64,000 nucleotides of DNA from Micrasema longulum (Eukaryota; Arthropoda; Insecta; Trichoptera; Brachycentridae). The stretch is taken from contig JAGVSM010003964.1 of NCBI GenBank assembly GCA_022494885.1, positions 62,001 to 126,000 on the forward strand. The letters run 5' to 3'. The notes under the pieces are model-generated. The model worked only from the letters and a program-made list of their open reading frames with translations. It was not told where the DNA came from and did not search any database. Positions 1-11,272 of this stretch are shown one piece after another. Every line of letters begins with the position of its first letter. Position 1 is the first letter of the stretch. The position numbers were made by a program, and so were the translations under genes.

Positions 1-440
1 ATTTATACTTTTACATTGTTTGTATTCTTTTTTTATACAGAATAATGTTGGAGTGTCCCGTGCCGCGGGAAACATTTTACAAAATGTGAAACATGCCTAA
101 GATTAGCTATTTAATAAATTTAACATAATAATAACAACAAAAAAAACGTAATTAATCCAATTAACCTAATTGTCATTAACATAATAAACAATAAAAAACT
201 AAAATTATCATAAAAAACATAACCAATTAGATTATATGCTAAAGAAACAATTGGCAAACTGTGTTTTTACTTATGATCATTTACAGTTTTTTTCTAATTT
301 GCACAACGTTGATAAATACCAACAAGCATTTTATCTCAAAATACGAGTACGACTTTTGCAAATAACTGCCTTTTTGCTTATGACGGTGGAAAAGTACTGT
401 CGTTATTCTAAATTTGGCTGTTTTGAGTTGTGAATGCAGT

Positions 441-545
441 TTACTACCACTACCATCACGCCATTTCCCCGTAGGGGTAGGCAGAGAGATTAGACCGCCA
501 CACACGTCTATCCTGGCATATATTCCTAGCTTCTTTCACATTCAT
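441..545 (-). mobile_element. RTE-type LINE 3' end fragment
   Basis: This segment shares its order of short blocks (ACCATCACGCCAT, a GGGGTAGGCAGAGA-like block, CACACGTCTATC, TTGGCATA-like) with 21455-21530 and with the 3' end of the RT-bearing element at 59238-60140. It is therefore read as the minus-strand 3' tail of the same RTE-like family. No coding part remains. Confidence 0.5.
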
Positions 546-621
546 ACATCTTGTCATACATGCAAGAGTAAAACTGATCATCTTATCTTGCAACAAATTT
601 AGATTTCAATAACTCCTTTGA

Positions 622-685
622 AAAGAAATCCAGCCTGTGTACAAATATTTGGACATAATTAAAATATTGCTGAACTTAGTTTTTG
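622..685 (-). repeat. Foldback family, end fragment
   Basis: The minus strand reads through a TGTCCAAATATTTGTACAC..GGCTGGATTT block, the non-palindromic end of the foldback family best seen at 17971-18341. Only about 60 bases are recognisable. Confidence 0.35.
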
Positions 686-689
686 ACAA

Positions 690-1560
690 ATTCCTCAATA
701 TGACTTACTTGTGCACTTATAGCACTAGAAGAATGGTTATTTAAGAGTCCTTTCTAATGCCTAACTTAGGCACCCCTAGATACATTTTTTTTATATTATA
801 ACATTTTAAACATTGATTTTGACTATTTTATTAAAAACAGATTATTTGTAAAAAATCATTATGAATATTAAAAGTAGGTACTCGTATGTAAAGACATTTT
901 TATTTTTTTACTTTAAAAAAAAATATTGAAAAAAAAAAAGTTATTACGGCTTTTTAGGCTGTGCCCGTACAAATGTAAAGCCATAATGATTAAAAAGAAA
1001 GAAAAATACGTAAAATAAATTAAATCATATTTGCATGCGATAAGATGGAATAACAGTTAAGAGAAATAATACGTATAAATAGTATGAATACGAATAAAAT
1101 ATTAACGAATAATAATCCAAAAAAAACAACGTGAAAAATAATACAAAATAAATATTGCTGTATAAATTATACAAATTAAGTTGCAGGCATAATCTAATAT
1201 ACAAAATAATATAATTATTGAAATTTTTATTTAAAAAAAATACAAAAACGTTATTGAGATGTGGTTTACAAAGTAATAAATAATAGAGTAGTTACTAAAT
1301 TAAATAATAAAAAAATAACACCAAAATATCCTATTGTATAGTAAGCAAATGAAAGTGTGGAAAGAAATCAGATTAGTAAATTTATGTTTATAATAAATAT
1401 ATTATATATATGACGTATTTAAATACTTAATTTTTTTTATCGTTCTAATAATCTTATAATGTAATTTATTTCATACTGGGTGTCTAGAAATATCGCGAAA
1501 CTGGAGCACATGGCAGTTAAGGGCTGATTAAACGAATAGTGATAATTTCTTTTTATGTAA
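690..1560. other. A+T-rich stretch without a recognised feature
   Basis: Long homopolymer-rich A+T sequence. Short open frames have no coding character and no repeat shared with the rest of the window was found. Confidence 0.5.
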
Positions 1561-1561
1561 A

Positions 1562-1668
1562 TGGGGCCTCGAATTCCAACCGTCCAAGCGCTCTTGTAAC
1601 TGCAAGACTTGTTGGTATTTGGTATATTAACTGTGTAGCGCAGCATTCTTGAAGTTATTTAAAATCTA
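1562..1668 (+). repeat. Degenerate copy of the ~100-bp repeat/LINE-tail element
   Basis: The order GAATTCCAACCGTCC, GCGCTCTTGTAACTGCAAGAC, then AGCGCAGCATTCTTGAAG-like tail matches the better copy at 14925-15170 with many substitutions. Only one repeat unit is visible. Confidence 0.45.
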
Positions 1669-2186
1669 GGACTAGTTTACAAACATTTCGTCAAAACGAT
1701 CTTTTATATAATGTTTTTTTTTATATTCATGTTTATTTTTGAACTAAACTTTTTTTCCATTAAATAAATGCTCATTTGATGTAAATGGAGTATAAGACTC
1801 CTCCGCAATGCCCTCTGAAGATGTTATTAGTATGTCAAAAAATCCTAAATAAAGGGCAGTGCCATCAGACAGTGTCGGCTGCCCTACTTACAAAACACAA
1901 GGCACTAATTTGACGGGAAATTTCCACCAATTAAAATAATTCCCTTAGCGATGTCTACTGGACCGGTAATTGTTTGATGTTTCATCCCCATAGACGGAAA
2001 TCGTACTTTAAAACTTTCCTTTCAATTTCCCAAAATGTCATCGCAAAAGTAGGTATCCTTTAATTAAAAGAAATTGTTTTTGTACAACTAAAAATCGTTT
2101 TCAATACTGGAAAAAAATTCAGTGTAATTTGTGTTCTTATTTAAAATTGTTGAACTTCCGTGTTAGCATTATTATTAACACTTTGT

Positions 2187-2377
2187 ATCCTGGAGCCGTG
2201 TTAACACGTGATTATATAACCATACGTTGTGTCCCGGTCCCGTTTTTCACGTGATTCACATTGCTGTCTCAAAAAGTGCATTTTATTGACATCTAGTGAC
2301 TTTTAAACCACGTGAAAACACGGGACCGGGACACAACGCGTGGTTATTATAATCACGTGTTAACTCGACTCTGGGAT
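2187..2377. repeat. Hairpin MITE-like element
   Basis: Two arms of about 60 bases are near-perfect reverse complements: the left (about 2192-2257) runs from GTTAACACGTGATTATA to TTTTTCACGTG, the right (about 2310-2372) mirrors it, including GTGTCCCGGTCCCG. A spacer of about 50 bases separates them. No coding frame lies inside. It would fold as a long hairpin if transcribed. Read as a foldback/MITE; terminal duplications were not resolved by eye. Confidence 0.72.
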
Positions 2378-2639
2378 TCAAAACACAAAAAAAGGAGTGA
2401 GACGCTTTAGGTATATGTGCGAAAATTGCAATGTGGCTCTCCATAAAGGCCAATGTTGGCAAAACTATCATACAAAAATTGCTTATTCAATTATTTCAAA
2501 TAAATATGGGAAGTTTGAATTAATTTAACCCAGTATTTTCATAATTATGACACTTTTAAGAAACCCTTCACAAAGCATGAAATTTCACAAAAATGGGCCG
2601 GGCAGAGGGTAAATTCTGTGTGTATTCGGCCGGTATGTA

Positions 2640-3115
2640 TATATATATATAGTTGGATAATTTATATAGCGCCATTTTTGTGAAAATCACCTCAAGGGCG
2701 CTGTACAATTAATAAATATCCCAGTACGTCTTGCAGCTACAGAGCGCATGGACGGTTGGGATTCTAGTTCCTCGTTTTCAATTAAGATCTATCAAAAATT
2801 ATAACAGATAGGAGCTAGATTACAGGCCGTCTTGCAGCTACAGAGCGCATAGACAGTTAGAAATTTAGCCCCCATTTACACATTTTTAAAATGGATAAAT
2901 AAATTTAGTGTATTAATGATCCTAAAAAAAATAAAATAATATGAATAGTAAAAAGGAGTAAGATTAAAACACGTCTTGCAGCTACTAAGCGCATAGACGA
3001 TTGGAATTCTAGACCCCATTTACAAAATTAAGGTATTTTAAAGTTGATATATGAAAGCTAGATAACCAATTATCGTGCAGCTACAAAGCGCATGGACGAG
3101 TGGAATTCTAGCAAA
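2640..3115 (-). mobile_element. Non-autonomous retroelement: ~100-bp tandem units plus LINE-like tail
   Basis: On the minus strand, several copies of a unit carrying GCGCTCTGTAGCTGCAAGACG are followed by a tail with AGCGCCCTTGAGGTGATTTT, ATGGCGCTATATAAATTATCC and a short TA microsatellite. Unit cores lie near 2727, 2828, 2972 and 3074, so spacing is about 101, 144 and 102 bases. The tail matches the 3' ends of the L2/CR1-like LINE copies at 18397-18465 and 40636-40695. No protein-coding capacity is visible. The shared tail suggests mobilisation by that LINE. Confidence 0.72.
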
Positions 3116-3119
3116 GTTA

Positions 3120-3640
3120 GAATGATTTCAATAAATTTACAAAAAAAATAGAGCATAGTAGTAAGTTGTCAAGTGTTCATGCCAAGAAGTAAGCAATAAA
3201 AAACTAAATAAATAAAGCACTGTATCAACTTCATGGTTAACAAAGGGAGATAGATGTCCGAAGAGAATCTTTTGTAGACAGTAGATAGATACCGTCACCA
3301 TGTGGTCCACTGGCTGCTGGAGAATTTCTGGAAACGCACATGTGTAGACTGGGGAATTATGCCTATTGTTCCAACGACTTGGTGTCCATTTTGGTCCGTA
3401 TTATCTCATTTTATGAGACGCAACATTCCTGTTCAATTCACTTTTTTACATGAATATTACACAAACGCGTGTATGAGCGGTTTGATTTATCATTTTGTAT
3501 GTTATTAGAAGGCAGATATTTGAAATATTATGTATTAATCAATAAATGTCAGTTCACTTTTAGTAGCACTGTTGTAATTTATTAATTATGGGTGTAGTGT
3601 TCCAAATAGCAAAATTTAGGTACTTTCGCGTTAAAAGCTA
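3120..3640. other. Unassigned intergenic stretch
   Basis: Mixed A+T-rich sequence. A 68-codon frame beginning near 3302 has no recognisable domain and no supporting context, so it is not called. Confidence 0.4.
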
Positions 3641-3870
3641 ATGCATTCTTAAACAGTTTTAATGATTCACATAAAATTTTATGATTTAAAGGTTACAGGC
3701 GCATTGTTCACTATTTGTCACATATTTTGTTAAGAATAAAGTATAAAACAATGCTATTAAATAAATAGTCTTCTTTTTTCCACTGTTTGTCTAAAACATG
3801 ACTACACTACTACACACTAACGACTTATAAACATTAACTCATTGTTTTCTAACATATAATAACTTATTTT
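3640..3870. repeat. Dispersed repeat shared with 26040-26280
   Basis: Blocks such as ATAAAACAATGCT..TTAAATAAAT, CTTCTTTTTTCCACTGTTTGT, ACATGACTACAC and AACGACTTA recur in the same order at 26040-26280. The element type is unknown; the other copy lies just beyond the 5' side of a mariner transposase remnant, so it may be a mariner end. Confidence 0.38.
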
Positions 3871-4529
3871 TAAATTTATTATAAGATTATAAGCTACGGT
3901 TGGAGAGGAACTATATTTCACGCCCAGCCCGTACGGTGGCTAAGCGCGATCATCTCGAAGTGTTTACCTTTCCTTACTGTCCAGCGCTTTACGGTACTGT
4001 GTAGTCACTACACATTAAAAAATATGAGATTTCAAAAGTGAAAAATGGAATATTTAAAGGGAATGGCTTTAAAGATGATAATATTTCAATCTATCTGCTG
4101 AAACATGAAAAAACCATGTGGTATTGCTAACGACTCGGACGAAACGTGCACCCGCGCCAACTTCTCGAGAGCTACTAAGTAGCTAGTACTGGCCTACGTG
4201 ACTGACTGCGACGGGCGTAAATTCTTTACTTTTTTCTTCATACTCAAAATGCGAAACATTGGTATACTGTGAGTATACTTTTTTAAGATATTTGTAATTT
4301 ATCCCCGATTCCCGATAAAATGCTTTTTTGGTGCCTAAAAAGTACTTATTATTTAATAACAAATTATTTCAGTCGATACGTAAATATATAATGGAGGAAT
4401 ACTAAAAATCTAAACCTAATATTTATTATGTTTATAAAGATATTACAGTTATTAGACGCAATGTGTACTAGCTACACATCACCGGGGAGGGAGGGTTAAT
4501 GAATTTTTACATTTAATATTCGCAAACGA

Positions 4530-5100
4530 CAATGTTTTGAGTATTTCCAAATGTTTACAGACCGGCTGGACTTCTAGAAAGTTATTTAGATTTATATTTG
4601 TTGCAACAGAGAGGGAAAACGTTTTTGAGAAGGGAATATGGAAGTCTAGGCATTTATGTCCTCTCATTTTTTTTGTTTCTCGAAAAAAACAATGTTTTTT
4701 GACAAAGTATAAATTTTTTTTTTTCGTGCATACGTAGTTAATTATAAAGTTGCGTTGGCCGGTTTAAATGGCCATTTTACACACTGTGTAACATTCACCA
4801 TTTTTTTATGTTTATACATCCACATTTCCTCAACTCTTCCATCTGTTGACTTGTGTGAAGTAAAAGAGCTGAAACCTTTATCATGTGGGTGAGGTTCATT
4901 CGGCTCAACCAAAGTTGTGGAAATGTGGATGTTCAAACATAGGCAGAATGGTGAATGTTATACATTGTGTAATGTGGCCACTTATACCAGCCAATGACAG
5001 ATCATAAGCCCTGTAAATGCCTAGACATCCATATTTCCTTCTCAAAAATATTTTTCCTTTCTTTTGCAACAAACTTAAATAAAAGTTATTTTTATCACTA
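4530..5100. repeat. Foldback element, long inverted arms, interrupted
   Basis: The left side carries GGGAATATGGAAGTCTAGGC after a CAACAGAGAGGGAAAA block, and the right side carries its reverse complement (GCCTAGACATCCATATTTCC). Inner arms include GGCCATTTTACACACTGTGT and ATTCACCATT, mirrored at 4940-4990. The centre has CTCTTCCATCTGTTGAC and AAAGAGCTGAAACC. An A/T-rich interruption of about 70 bases sits in the left arm (about 4670-4740). Same family as 17971-18341. Confidence 0.7.
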
Positions 5101-5905
5101 GATTATGATAGTTTATATATTAAATTATGTTATTTTTCCTTACTGATTTTGTATAAATATATTTAAGTTTATAATAAAGGTCTCATTTTTTTTTTTATTT
5201 GTTTATTTTTCCATACATATATTTACATAGAATTTTAGCTACAAAAATACACTTAAAAAAACATATCTTAAAATTTAGCTAATAATTTATAAAAAAATGC
5301 CCATAAAGACTTTAGCATCTGAGCGTGGGCCATTCCTTTTTTAATGATTTATAAGTTTATAGCATATAAATATAGTATGACATGATCTTGAAAAAAAAAA
5401 CAAGATTAACATATGCTGATACTATAAAACAGGATTTATTTGCAGTATGCATTTTTTTATATTTTTTATAAGCGTCTAATTGTTCCTTCCATGCTTATCC
5501 ATGACCTCAAACCTACTTTAAACTGTATCAGTGATTTAATGTTTTGTAATTCATTAGGTAGAAAATCTTCTGAACCTTTAGAAGGATGTCGCGAAAGCAA
5601 TGAAACCGGTCACTTGTTATACAAAATTTGTATGATGTAAGTGTCACTCGTCCATTATTTCTATTGTAAATTAAAAACTATGGCTTCTAATTAATAAAAG
5701 AATTCGGAAGCGGAAAAGCAAATAAAATTTTATTCATGAAAAAGACAGCCTTGAGTTGCAGATTTTTGCACAAAGGTGGGTAATGTTTTGTATTTGCATT
5801 TCAAATAATATATACAATCGTAATCATAAGTCGCGTATGAAGTACAATGCATAGCTGTTATTATATTGCATGTATTATGTACACCTATATAAGCTAATAC
5901 TGACT
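5100..5905. other. Unassigned A+T-rich stretch
   Basis: The first 250 bases, starting with a poly(T) run near 5188, look like a minus-strand retroelement 3' untranslated region, but no coding part supports this. Nothing else is recognised. Confidence 0.35.
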
Positions 5906-5910
5906 AGGCC

Positions 5911-6300
5911 AGTGGTCGGGAAACCACGGCTCGCGACCCACGTGCGGCTAATTAGTGACTTGAGCGTTTGTCATCTTTTGTTCGATGTATTTCTCTGCGG
6001 GTCCTAAAGAAGAATATTCAGGATCGTTGCCACTGATAGGTCCTACACGTGAAGAGGACATTGCAAATGCTGTCTTTAAATGCATGGAGAAACATCATAT
6101 TAAACTCGATAAAATTGTTTCAATGTTTCAAAGAGAGAAGGCTTAGTTTTGTTTTGATGGTGAAAATTCTTCACGGGATACCATTACATCATTCATTACG
6201 AAGCGTTATATGCGCAAACATCTCAAAAGTGTCTGTTTTGAAAGACCTGGAGTAGAAATACAGAATAATTTTTAATAACTGTAATAGTATTTCAACATGA
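5911..6300 (+). pseudogene. hAT-type transposon remnant
   Basis: It begins with CAGTGGTCGGGAAACCACGGCTCGCGACCC, which resembles hAT terminal sequences of the CAG-GGTCGGCAAAC type (the call rests on the first dozen bases). About 140 bases further on, the plus strand reads IANAVFKCMEKHHIKLDKIVSM after one shift, then a second frame with HHSLRSVICANISK, resembling the HC-IHQE-LCAK segment of ZBED/SCAND3-like hAT transposases. At least one frameshift and several missing domains leave it inactive. The other terminus was not found. Confidence 0.45.
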
Positions 6301-6389
6301 TTTTTGTCTCACGAGTACCAATAGATGCTCTTAATACAGTTTTTTGTCTTGTTTTCAATCATGCATTAGGAATTTCTTCATCACCCGCA

Positions 6390-7250
6390 GAATTTCGTCA
6401 AAGTAATGGACAATACTCCTGGTTTCATGTTCCTCACACAGAAGTTTCCTAAAATTAATGATGCAAAAATTAGAGAAAATTTCTTGCCAATTAATGTTAA
6501 GCAAACATTAGTCCAGAGCTTACTTCTTCCACTCCTTGACTACGCGGATGTATGTTATCCAGATGCTAACTCTGAATTGCTTGATAAGTTAGAGCGATTG
6601 CAGAATATTTGTATTCGTTATATCTTTAATCTTCGCAAATTTGACCACATAACCGAGTATCGCACGCAACTACACTGGCTCAGTATCAGGCATAGAAGAA
6701 ACATTCACATTCTATCACTTCTTCACAATATTTTAAATAATCCCACTTCGCCTGTTTATCTGAGAGCTCATCCAACCTCTTTCACAACACGGACTATCTC
6801 TTCGTTCTAGTAACGAGAGAACCCTTTTAATACCCTGTCATCGCTCTAATTTTTTTGCCTCCTCTTTTACAGTAGTAGCCGCTCGATTGTAGAATAATCT
6901 ACCCACTAATGTTAGAGACGCCCCTTCATTATTTACATTTAAGTCAAGATTGAAATGTCACTATCTAAATATTTAAATTGTTCCTTTATCCTTCTTCTTT
7001 CCTTCCCATCCCCTCTCCTCTCTTCATAGTAAAGTGTTATTTTTTTTTATACATATATTTCTTTTTGTTAATCTTTGCTTTTAATTTTTGGATAAAATTG
7101 TAAGATTCAATATGTCCATGTATTTATAATTTTCTCAAACTGAACGGTTTGGGTAGGTAGGAAGAAATTGCCTTAAGGCAATATGCCCGCCCTTATATGT
7201 ATATTTATTGTATATGTATATAAAGTGTCAAAATAAATAAAAATAAATAG
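6390..7250 (+). pseudogene. Non-LTR retrotransposon RT C-terminus and 3' tail
   Basis: An open frame (6406-6810) reads the RT thumb/C-terminal region: VKQTLVQSLLLPLLDYADV, LDKLERLQNICIRYIF, EYRTQLHWLSIRHRRN. After a frameshift the typical ending continues (NNLPTNVR..SLFTFKSRLKCH) to about 6975. A 3' untranslated region follows with a small hairpin-like GAAATTGCCTTAAGGCAAT block and an AATAAA-rich end. A second, shorter copy lies at 13125-13505. Best described as a Jockey/CR1-group element; the clade is not certain. The 5' part is missing. Confidence 0.72.
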
Positions 7251-7259
7251 AAAATGCAT

Positions 7260-8600
7260 GGTGACATTTTGAGGAACTATTGAATCCACTAGAAAATGCA
7301 GCTTAGCATGCATTTAAAAATGTTTCTCGCAGTTTCTGAATCAGTCAGTCAGAATGTTTGAATATCGTGCAGTAAAGAAATGGAGAAATTATTAAAATGA
7401 GGAAAAACCGTTATTATATTTGGATTCAGGAGTAAAAATACTATCAGAATCACATATTTTTATTTCTGAGAAGAAAAATTATTTTTTTTGTTACCCAGTG
7501 AATCAGTTTACAAATGTAGCGTTTGCCGTTCTCACACTCTTGGGCTCTACATAGTACATATTCATGCGAACTATATTTTTTAGGCATAAACCTTTTTAAA
7601 ATAAATTGAGAAATCGGCTTATTGATAAGAACTTGCATATAATTATTTAAAAAACAACGACATACGAACCTAACTTAACTAAGGAAATGCAAGGTCGTTG
7701 TTGAAATTATATGCGGGTTTTGTCACACTTTTATTTTCATGCTTATTTTCAAATTAATAGGATTATCATTTTTATGACATATAATTATATATTATGTCAG
7801 AAGCTAATTTAAAACTACCTCGAAAAACATGATTCTTATAAAGAAATTTGGATTTAAGAAAAAAAAAACTTAATTGTTATTCTGCTTATCTGTGGCTCTT
7901 TTGATTGAAATTAAATATGTAAATTCATCTCTTTCGATCCAGGTATGCCCTAGTGAATGTGGTAAATAAGGAAAATTAGTGCAAAAAGAATTTTGGATTT
8001 AATATTGATTAAATTAAAATTTAACCTTAACACACTTTATACATATTTAATGTGACCGTTTTTTTTTTCTCAAAACGGGACATCACAAAATTTTAGGTAA
8101 TAATAAATGTATTCAATAAAACGCATAATTATTAATAGTATTTATTTATTCCAGCCTGTATACACACCTAGATAGTTACAGAAAACAATTGTTATGAGAG
8201 ACATCACCGATTCCCACTGTTTAAATCATCTCCCTATCTAGGTACATTATAGTTAGTCTATAGTTAGACTCCCCATTCCCCATAACTTCAGGGGTTCCGG
8301 GAATTAGGTTACAGGTTACAAGCCCAGGCAAATTAAACCAAACAAAGGTGATCGAGGGAAAAAAGCCCGGAGTTTTGAAACTTGGCATGATTGTTTGTTT
8401 GTGTTTACAGCATAACATACTTAAAGTCCCCGGGGGTGACGGTTTTCTACAAATATCTACCAAACTATCACTCTTAGCGAAAAATACTTTAAAAACAAAT
8501 TAAAGAAGACAGAATTTTAAACAAAAAAAATTTTGTTTTTTTTTCGTTGGATTAATATTTTAAAAATAAAATGAATAATACAAAATCAAAATTATTTTTA
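7260..8600. other. Unassigned intergenic stretch
   Basis: A+T-rich sequence with only spurious short frames. A slightly G+C-richer patch at 8210-8460 has no recognisable product. Confidence 0.4.
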
Positions 8601-8689
8601 AATTTTTGTCAGAGTATAAAGCAAACGGCTCGGTGAGCAATACTTTCAACGAAATAGTTTTTGTCTCTGTCTCTTACACATGCACGTGC

Positions 8690-8906
8690 ATTCTCGCTCT
8701 CTATCATTCATCATTCTACATATTTACTTCCCCCCTTCACCGCTGCCGTTCGCAGTTTGCTCCATTCGCTCCATCTTGCCACGGTCCCTCAGTCGCCTTT
8801 GCGTTACCTCCGTCCGGTTGTGCGACGGAAGATTTTACTAGGGGTGTATTGGTCACACTATGGGAGGTAGTGGTCTCGAGAAGGTATTGTGCACGATTTT
8901 AGCTGC
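8690..8906. other. G+C- and pyrimidine-rich island next to the Harbinger insertion
   Basis: A CpG-containing, CCTCCGTCCGG-like stretch stands out against the A+T-rich surroundings. Two overlapping frames pass through it but neither resembles a known protein. It abuts the left TTA duplication of the Harbinger element, so it belongs to the pre-insertion site. Confidence 0.35.
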
Positions 8907-9186
8907 TTAGGGCCGGTTGCATCAAAGTTGGCATAAATTGAGTTTAAAGTTAAATATTTAAACTTGGTTAAGGCTCAAAATCTGGTAACTGAAAAATTCC
9001 GTTGCATCAACATTATTTTAGTTAAATTAAAGTTAAGAATGTTGCCACCGTAAATGTTCAAGTTTCACCCTAAAAATTGTTGGGATTTTTGCGCAAGCAC
9101 GTACTTGTTTATTTACATGTAGCAATACACATGCCCCGCGACGCGTCTTTGGGCACAAACGTTTAAATTTCGTTCCAATTTTCAGT

Positions 9187-9408
9187 GTGTGTGAAAGGGC
9201 GAAGCAACACTGCGCATCCGGAAAAGAAAAGAACAAAAGGGACATCGTTCTTTTTGAACTAGATAAAAAATTAAAAGAGCAAAAGCTAAAACAAAATAAA
9301 GAACTTTTTACTCTAGAAGTAGAGCAAAAAAATGACATTTTTCGGGCAACTATGGCAGCCTTAAATGCCCAGAAAGAGTTAGCTGAGCTCAAATCTAGCT
9401 CTATTTAA
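9187..9408 (+). pseudogene. Harbinger Myb/SANT-like accessory protein, C-terminal remnant
   Basis: About 55 residues of lysine/glutamate-rich helix (LFELDKKLKEQKLKQ, ELFTLEVEQKNDIFRATM, AALNAQKELAELK) read as a coiled-coil tail, as found at the C-terminus of the DNA-binding second protein of PIF/Harbinger elements. That protein normally partners the transposase and helps its nuclear entry and end binding. The N-terminal Myb/SANT domain is gone, and the first methionine seen is probably not a natural start. Confidence 0.6.
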
Positions 9409-9515
9409 AAATAAATAAACAGCATTTCAATACAGTGATTTAGATTTATTTTACACCACGCCGCTGATGATCAAGTATAAAAAATCAAAATCAAAAATAA
9501 TTAACAATTAAAAAT

Positions 9516-9686
9516 TCAAATAATTATTAGTTCTTCACTTTTTTGACATTCGAAATCTTGCGATAAAGTCGGACTCTTCCCACAAAAAATGGTCCGTTCG
9601 TGATTTGAACAGTTTTTTTTACGGTTTAGAATATACTCGATGATAAATTCATCATCGGAAGACGAAAAATCAGATAAAATTGACAT
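9516..9686 (-). pseudogene. Harbinger transposase, N-terminal remnant
   Basis: The frame starts MSILSDFSSSDDEFIIEYIL, an acidic start as seen in HARBI1-like transposases. About 34 codons in, a one-base shift moves the conserved continuation (FLWEESDFIARFRMSKK) to another frame, which stops at once. The catalytic DDE domain is entirely deleted. Position on the opposite strand to the accessory frame matches the usual convergent arrangement. Confidence 0.65.
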
Positions 9687-9934
9687 TTTGTGCAACTTTT
9701 CACAGATCGATCAATAAATTTCAACACTCACGACGCTTTTTTGACTGATGGCAGATCGCATTTAACTTTAAACTTAGCTTTAAGCGGTCCTCTGGCGGCC
9801 GGTCAAATAAAAGTAACTTTTTTGTTAATATTTAATTAACTTTTTTTTATGCAACGCATTTTGACATAAAAGTAACTTTTATTTGACTTTAGCCCTGACT
9901 TTAACTTAACTTTTGTCGATGCAACCGGCCCTTA

Positions 9935-11270
9935 GTCTGTAAGCTTATTCAGAAAGTTTTAGCCCAAATTATTATAAACAGTTGCCGATTCAAGGCTAAA
10001 TTAAAATAAATGTTAAAATATAAGACGTCGACCCGAGACGCGCTCCAAGAGAGTGCCCAACTAGCTTTCCTCCAGAAAAAAAACGAAATATGAGCTGAGC
10101 TCTTTGAAAAATAATAAACCCACTACCCTATGAGTGCAATATTTTCACATGATAATAGATTATGGCACATTTTTTTGCAGCAGAACGCTTAGGTGATTAG
10201 AATTCCCACCTCAGCTGTGATCAGCAAATGATTCCTTGTTTTTCAAAAGTCTAATTTGCCTGGGCTAATACAGTTTTCGGCACTTTAAGAGATTATAATA
10301 TTATATTGTTTAGATAATACTTAATTAGATGCGTTTGTGAGATTTGAATTAAAATAACGTTTTTATATCAAAATCAGTTTAAACAAATTACATGAATATA
10401 TTTTTAATACTCGGATAACAATTTTCATAGAAAATTACTAATTAATTCAACGCTTTAGTTTATTTTTGTCCAACATATCATTTTTAATGAAATTAACTTA
10501 AGTGTACAGAGTTCTGAGAAAGCCTTCATTTATAAAATTGAAATGAAAATTTATATTTCTTTTTTAATGTTTAAGGGTTTTTTAACGAATAACGGTCTTA
10601 AGTTGTCAATATTTATGCCTATTTCGTAAAAAAAAAACTTTAAAACTCTACAACCGCAGATTTGTGTTTTGGTCTGTGGGACAAAAACGAACTGAAGCGA
10701 CCTAATGCCGATAAACTGACTCACTACATTATTTTGTTTACAGATATTCATCACCGTGCCCAAAAGGTTTAATAATTTAATTTTCTGCATTTAAAAAAAT
10801 AATAATAATAAAACATATTTAATTTATGTATATATACGCCCAATGAGCATTTTTAAGGACATATTTTTACATAGAAAATTATTATAAAAGAAAGTAGAAA
10901 GACACAATGGTATATAGTTGACTTAGTGGGAGTGGCAGCGGGAGAGGGGTGTTTATAATTTAATTTAACTCAGTTAACATATGAAAGAAGACAACTTGTT
11001 ATCAAAGAAATCAAGACTGGTATGTTTGTTGGCAGACTTGAGAATTACGGGCAAAGGAGAATGAAAACCATAGTTAGTTCTATGGTTGTCGGTATGAAAG
11101 AAAGAGTAAGCTTTGTCTGAGGTTTCTAGTTGGGAAATTTAATTTTACTGAGCTCAGTAGTTCAGGCGCATCAAAGAGTGAGTTGAAAATTTTAAATAGG
11201 ACTAGAAGGTCGGATTTATTTTTAATATATAAACAAGACATTATACTCCCAGGAGTTTAAATTTTAAAAA
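9935..11270. other. Unassigned intergenic stretch
   Basis: A+T-rich sequence. The part from 10920 to 11270 is purine-rich and precedes an RT remnant, so it may be decayed LINE sequence, but no frame can be followed. Confidence 0.35.
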
Positions 11271-11272
11271 AA

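Larger units (their letters stand above)
8907..9934. mobile_element. PIF/Harbinger DNA transposon, deletion derivative
   Basis: The element spans 8910-9931. Its ends are inverted GGGCCGGTTGCATC sequences, flanked by TTA at 8907-8909 and 9932-9934, the 3-bp target duplication typical of PIF/Harbinger. Subterminal GTTAAA/AACTTT blocks recur in both orientations. Inside are the 3' part of a Myb-like accessory protein frame on the plus strand and the 5' part of a transposase frame on the minus strand, so the two canonical genes run convergently with most of both deleted. It cannot move on its own. Confidence 0.85.

Noticed and set aside
3302..3508. 68-codon frame with Trp-rich sequence
   Set aside because: No family resemblance, no context; probably chance or decayed transposon sequence.
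9033..9392. 119-codon minus-strand frame with Cys/Phe/Ser-rich sequence
   Set aside because: Antisense of the Harbinger accessory frame; no domain on the minus strand.
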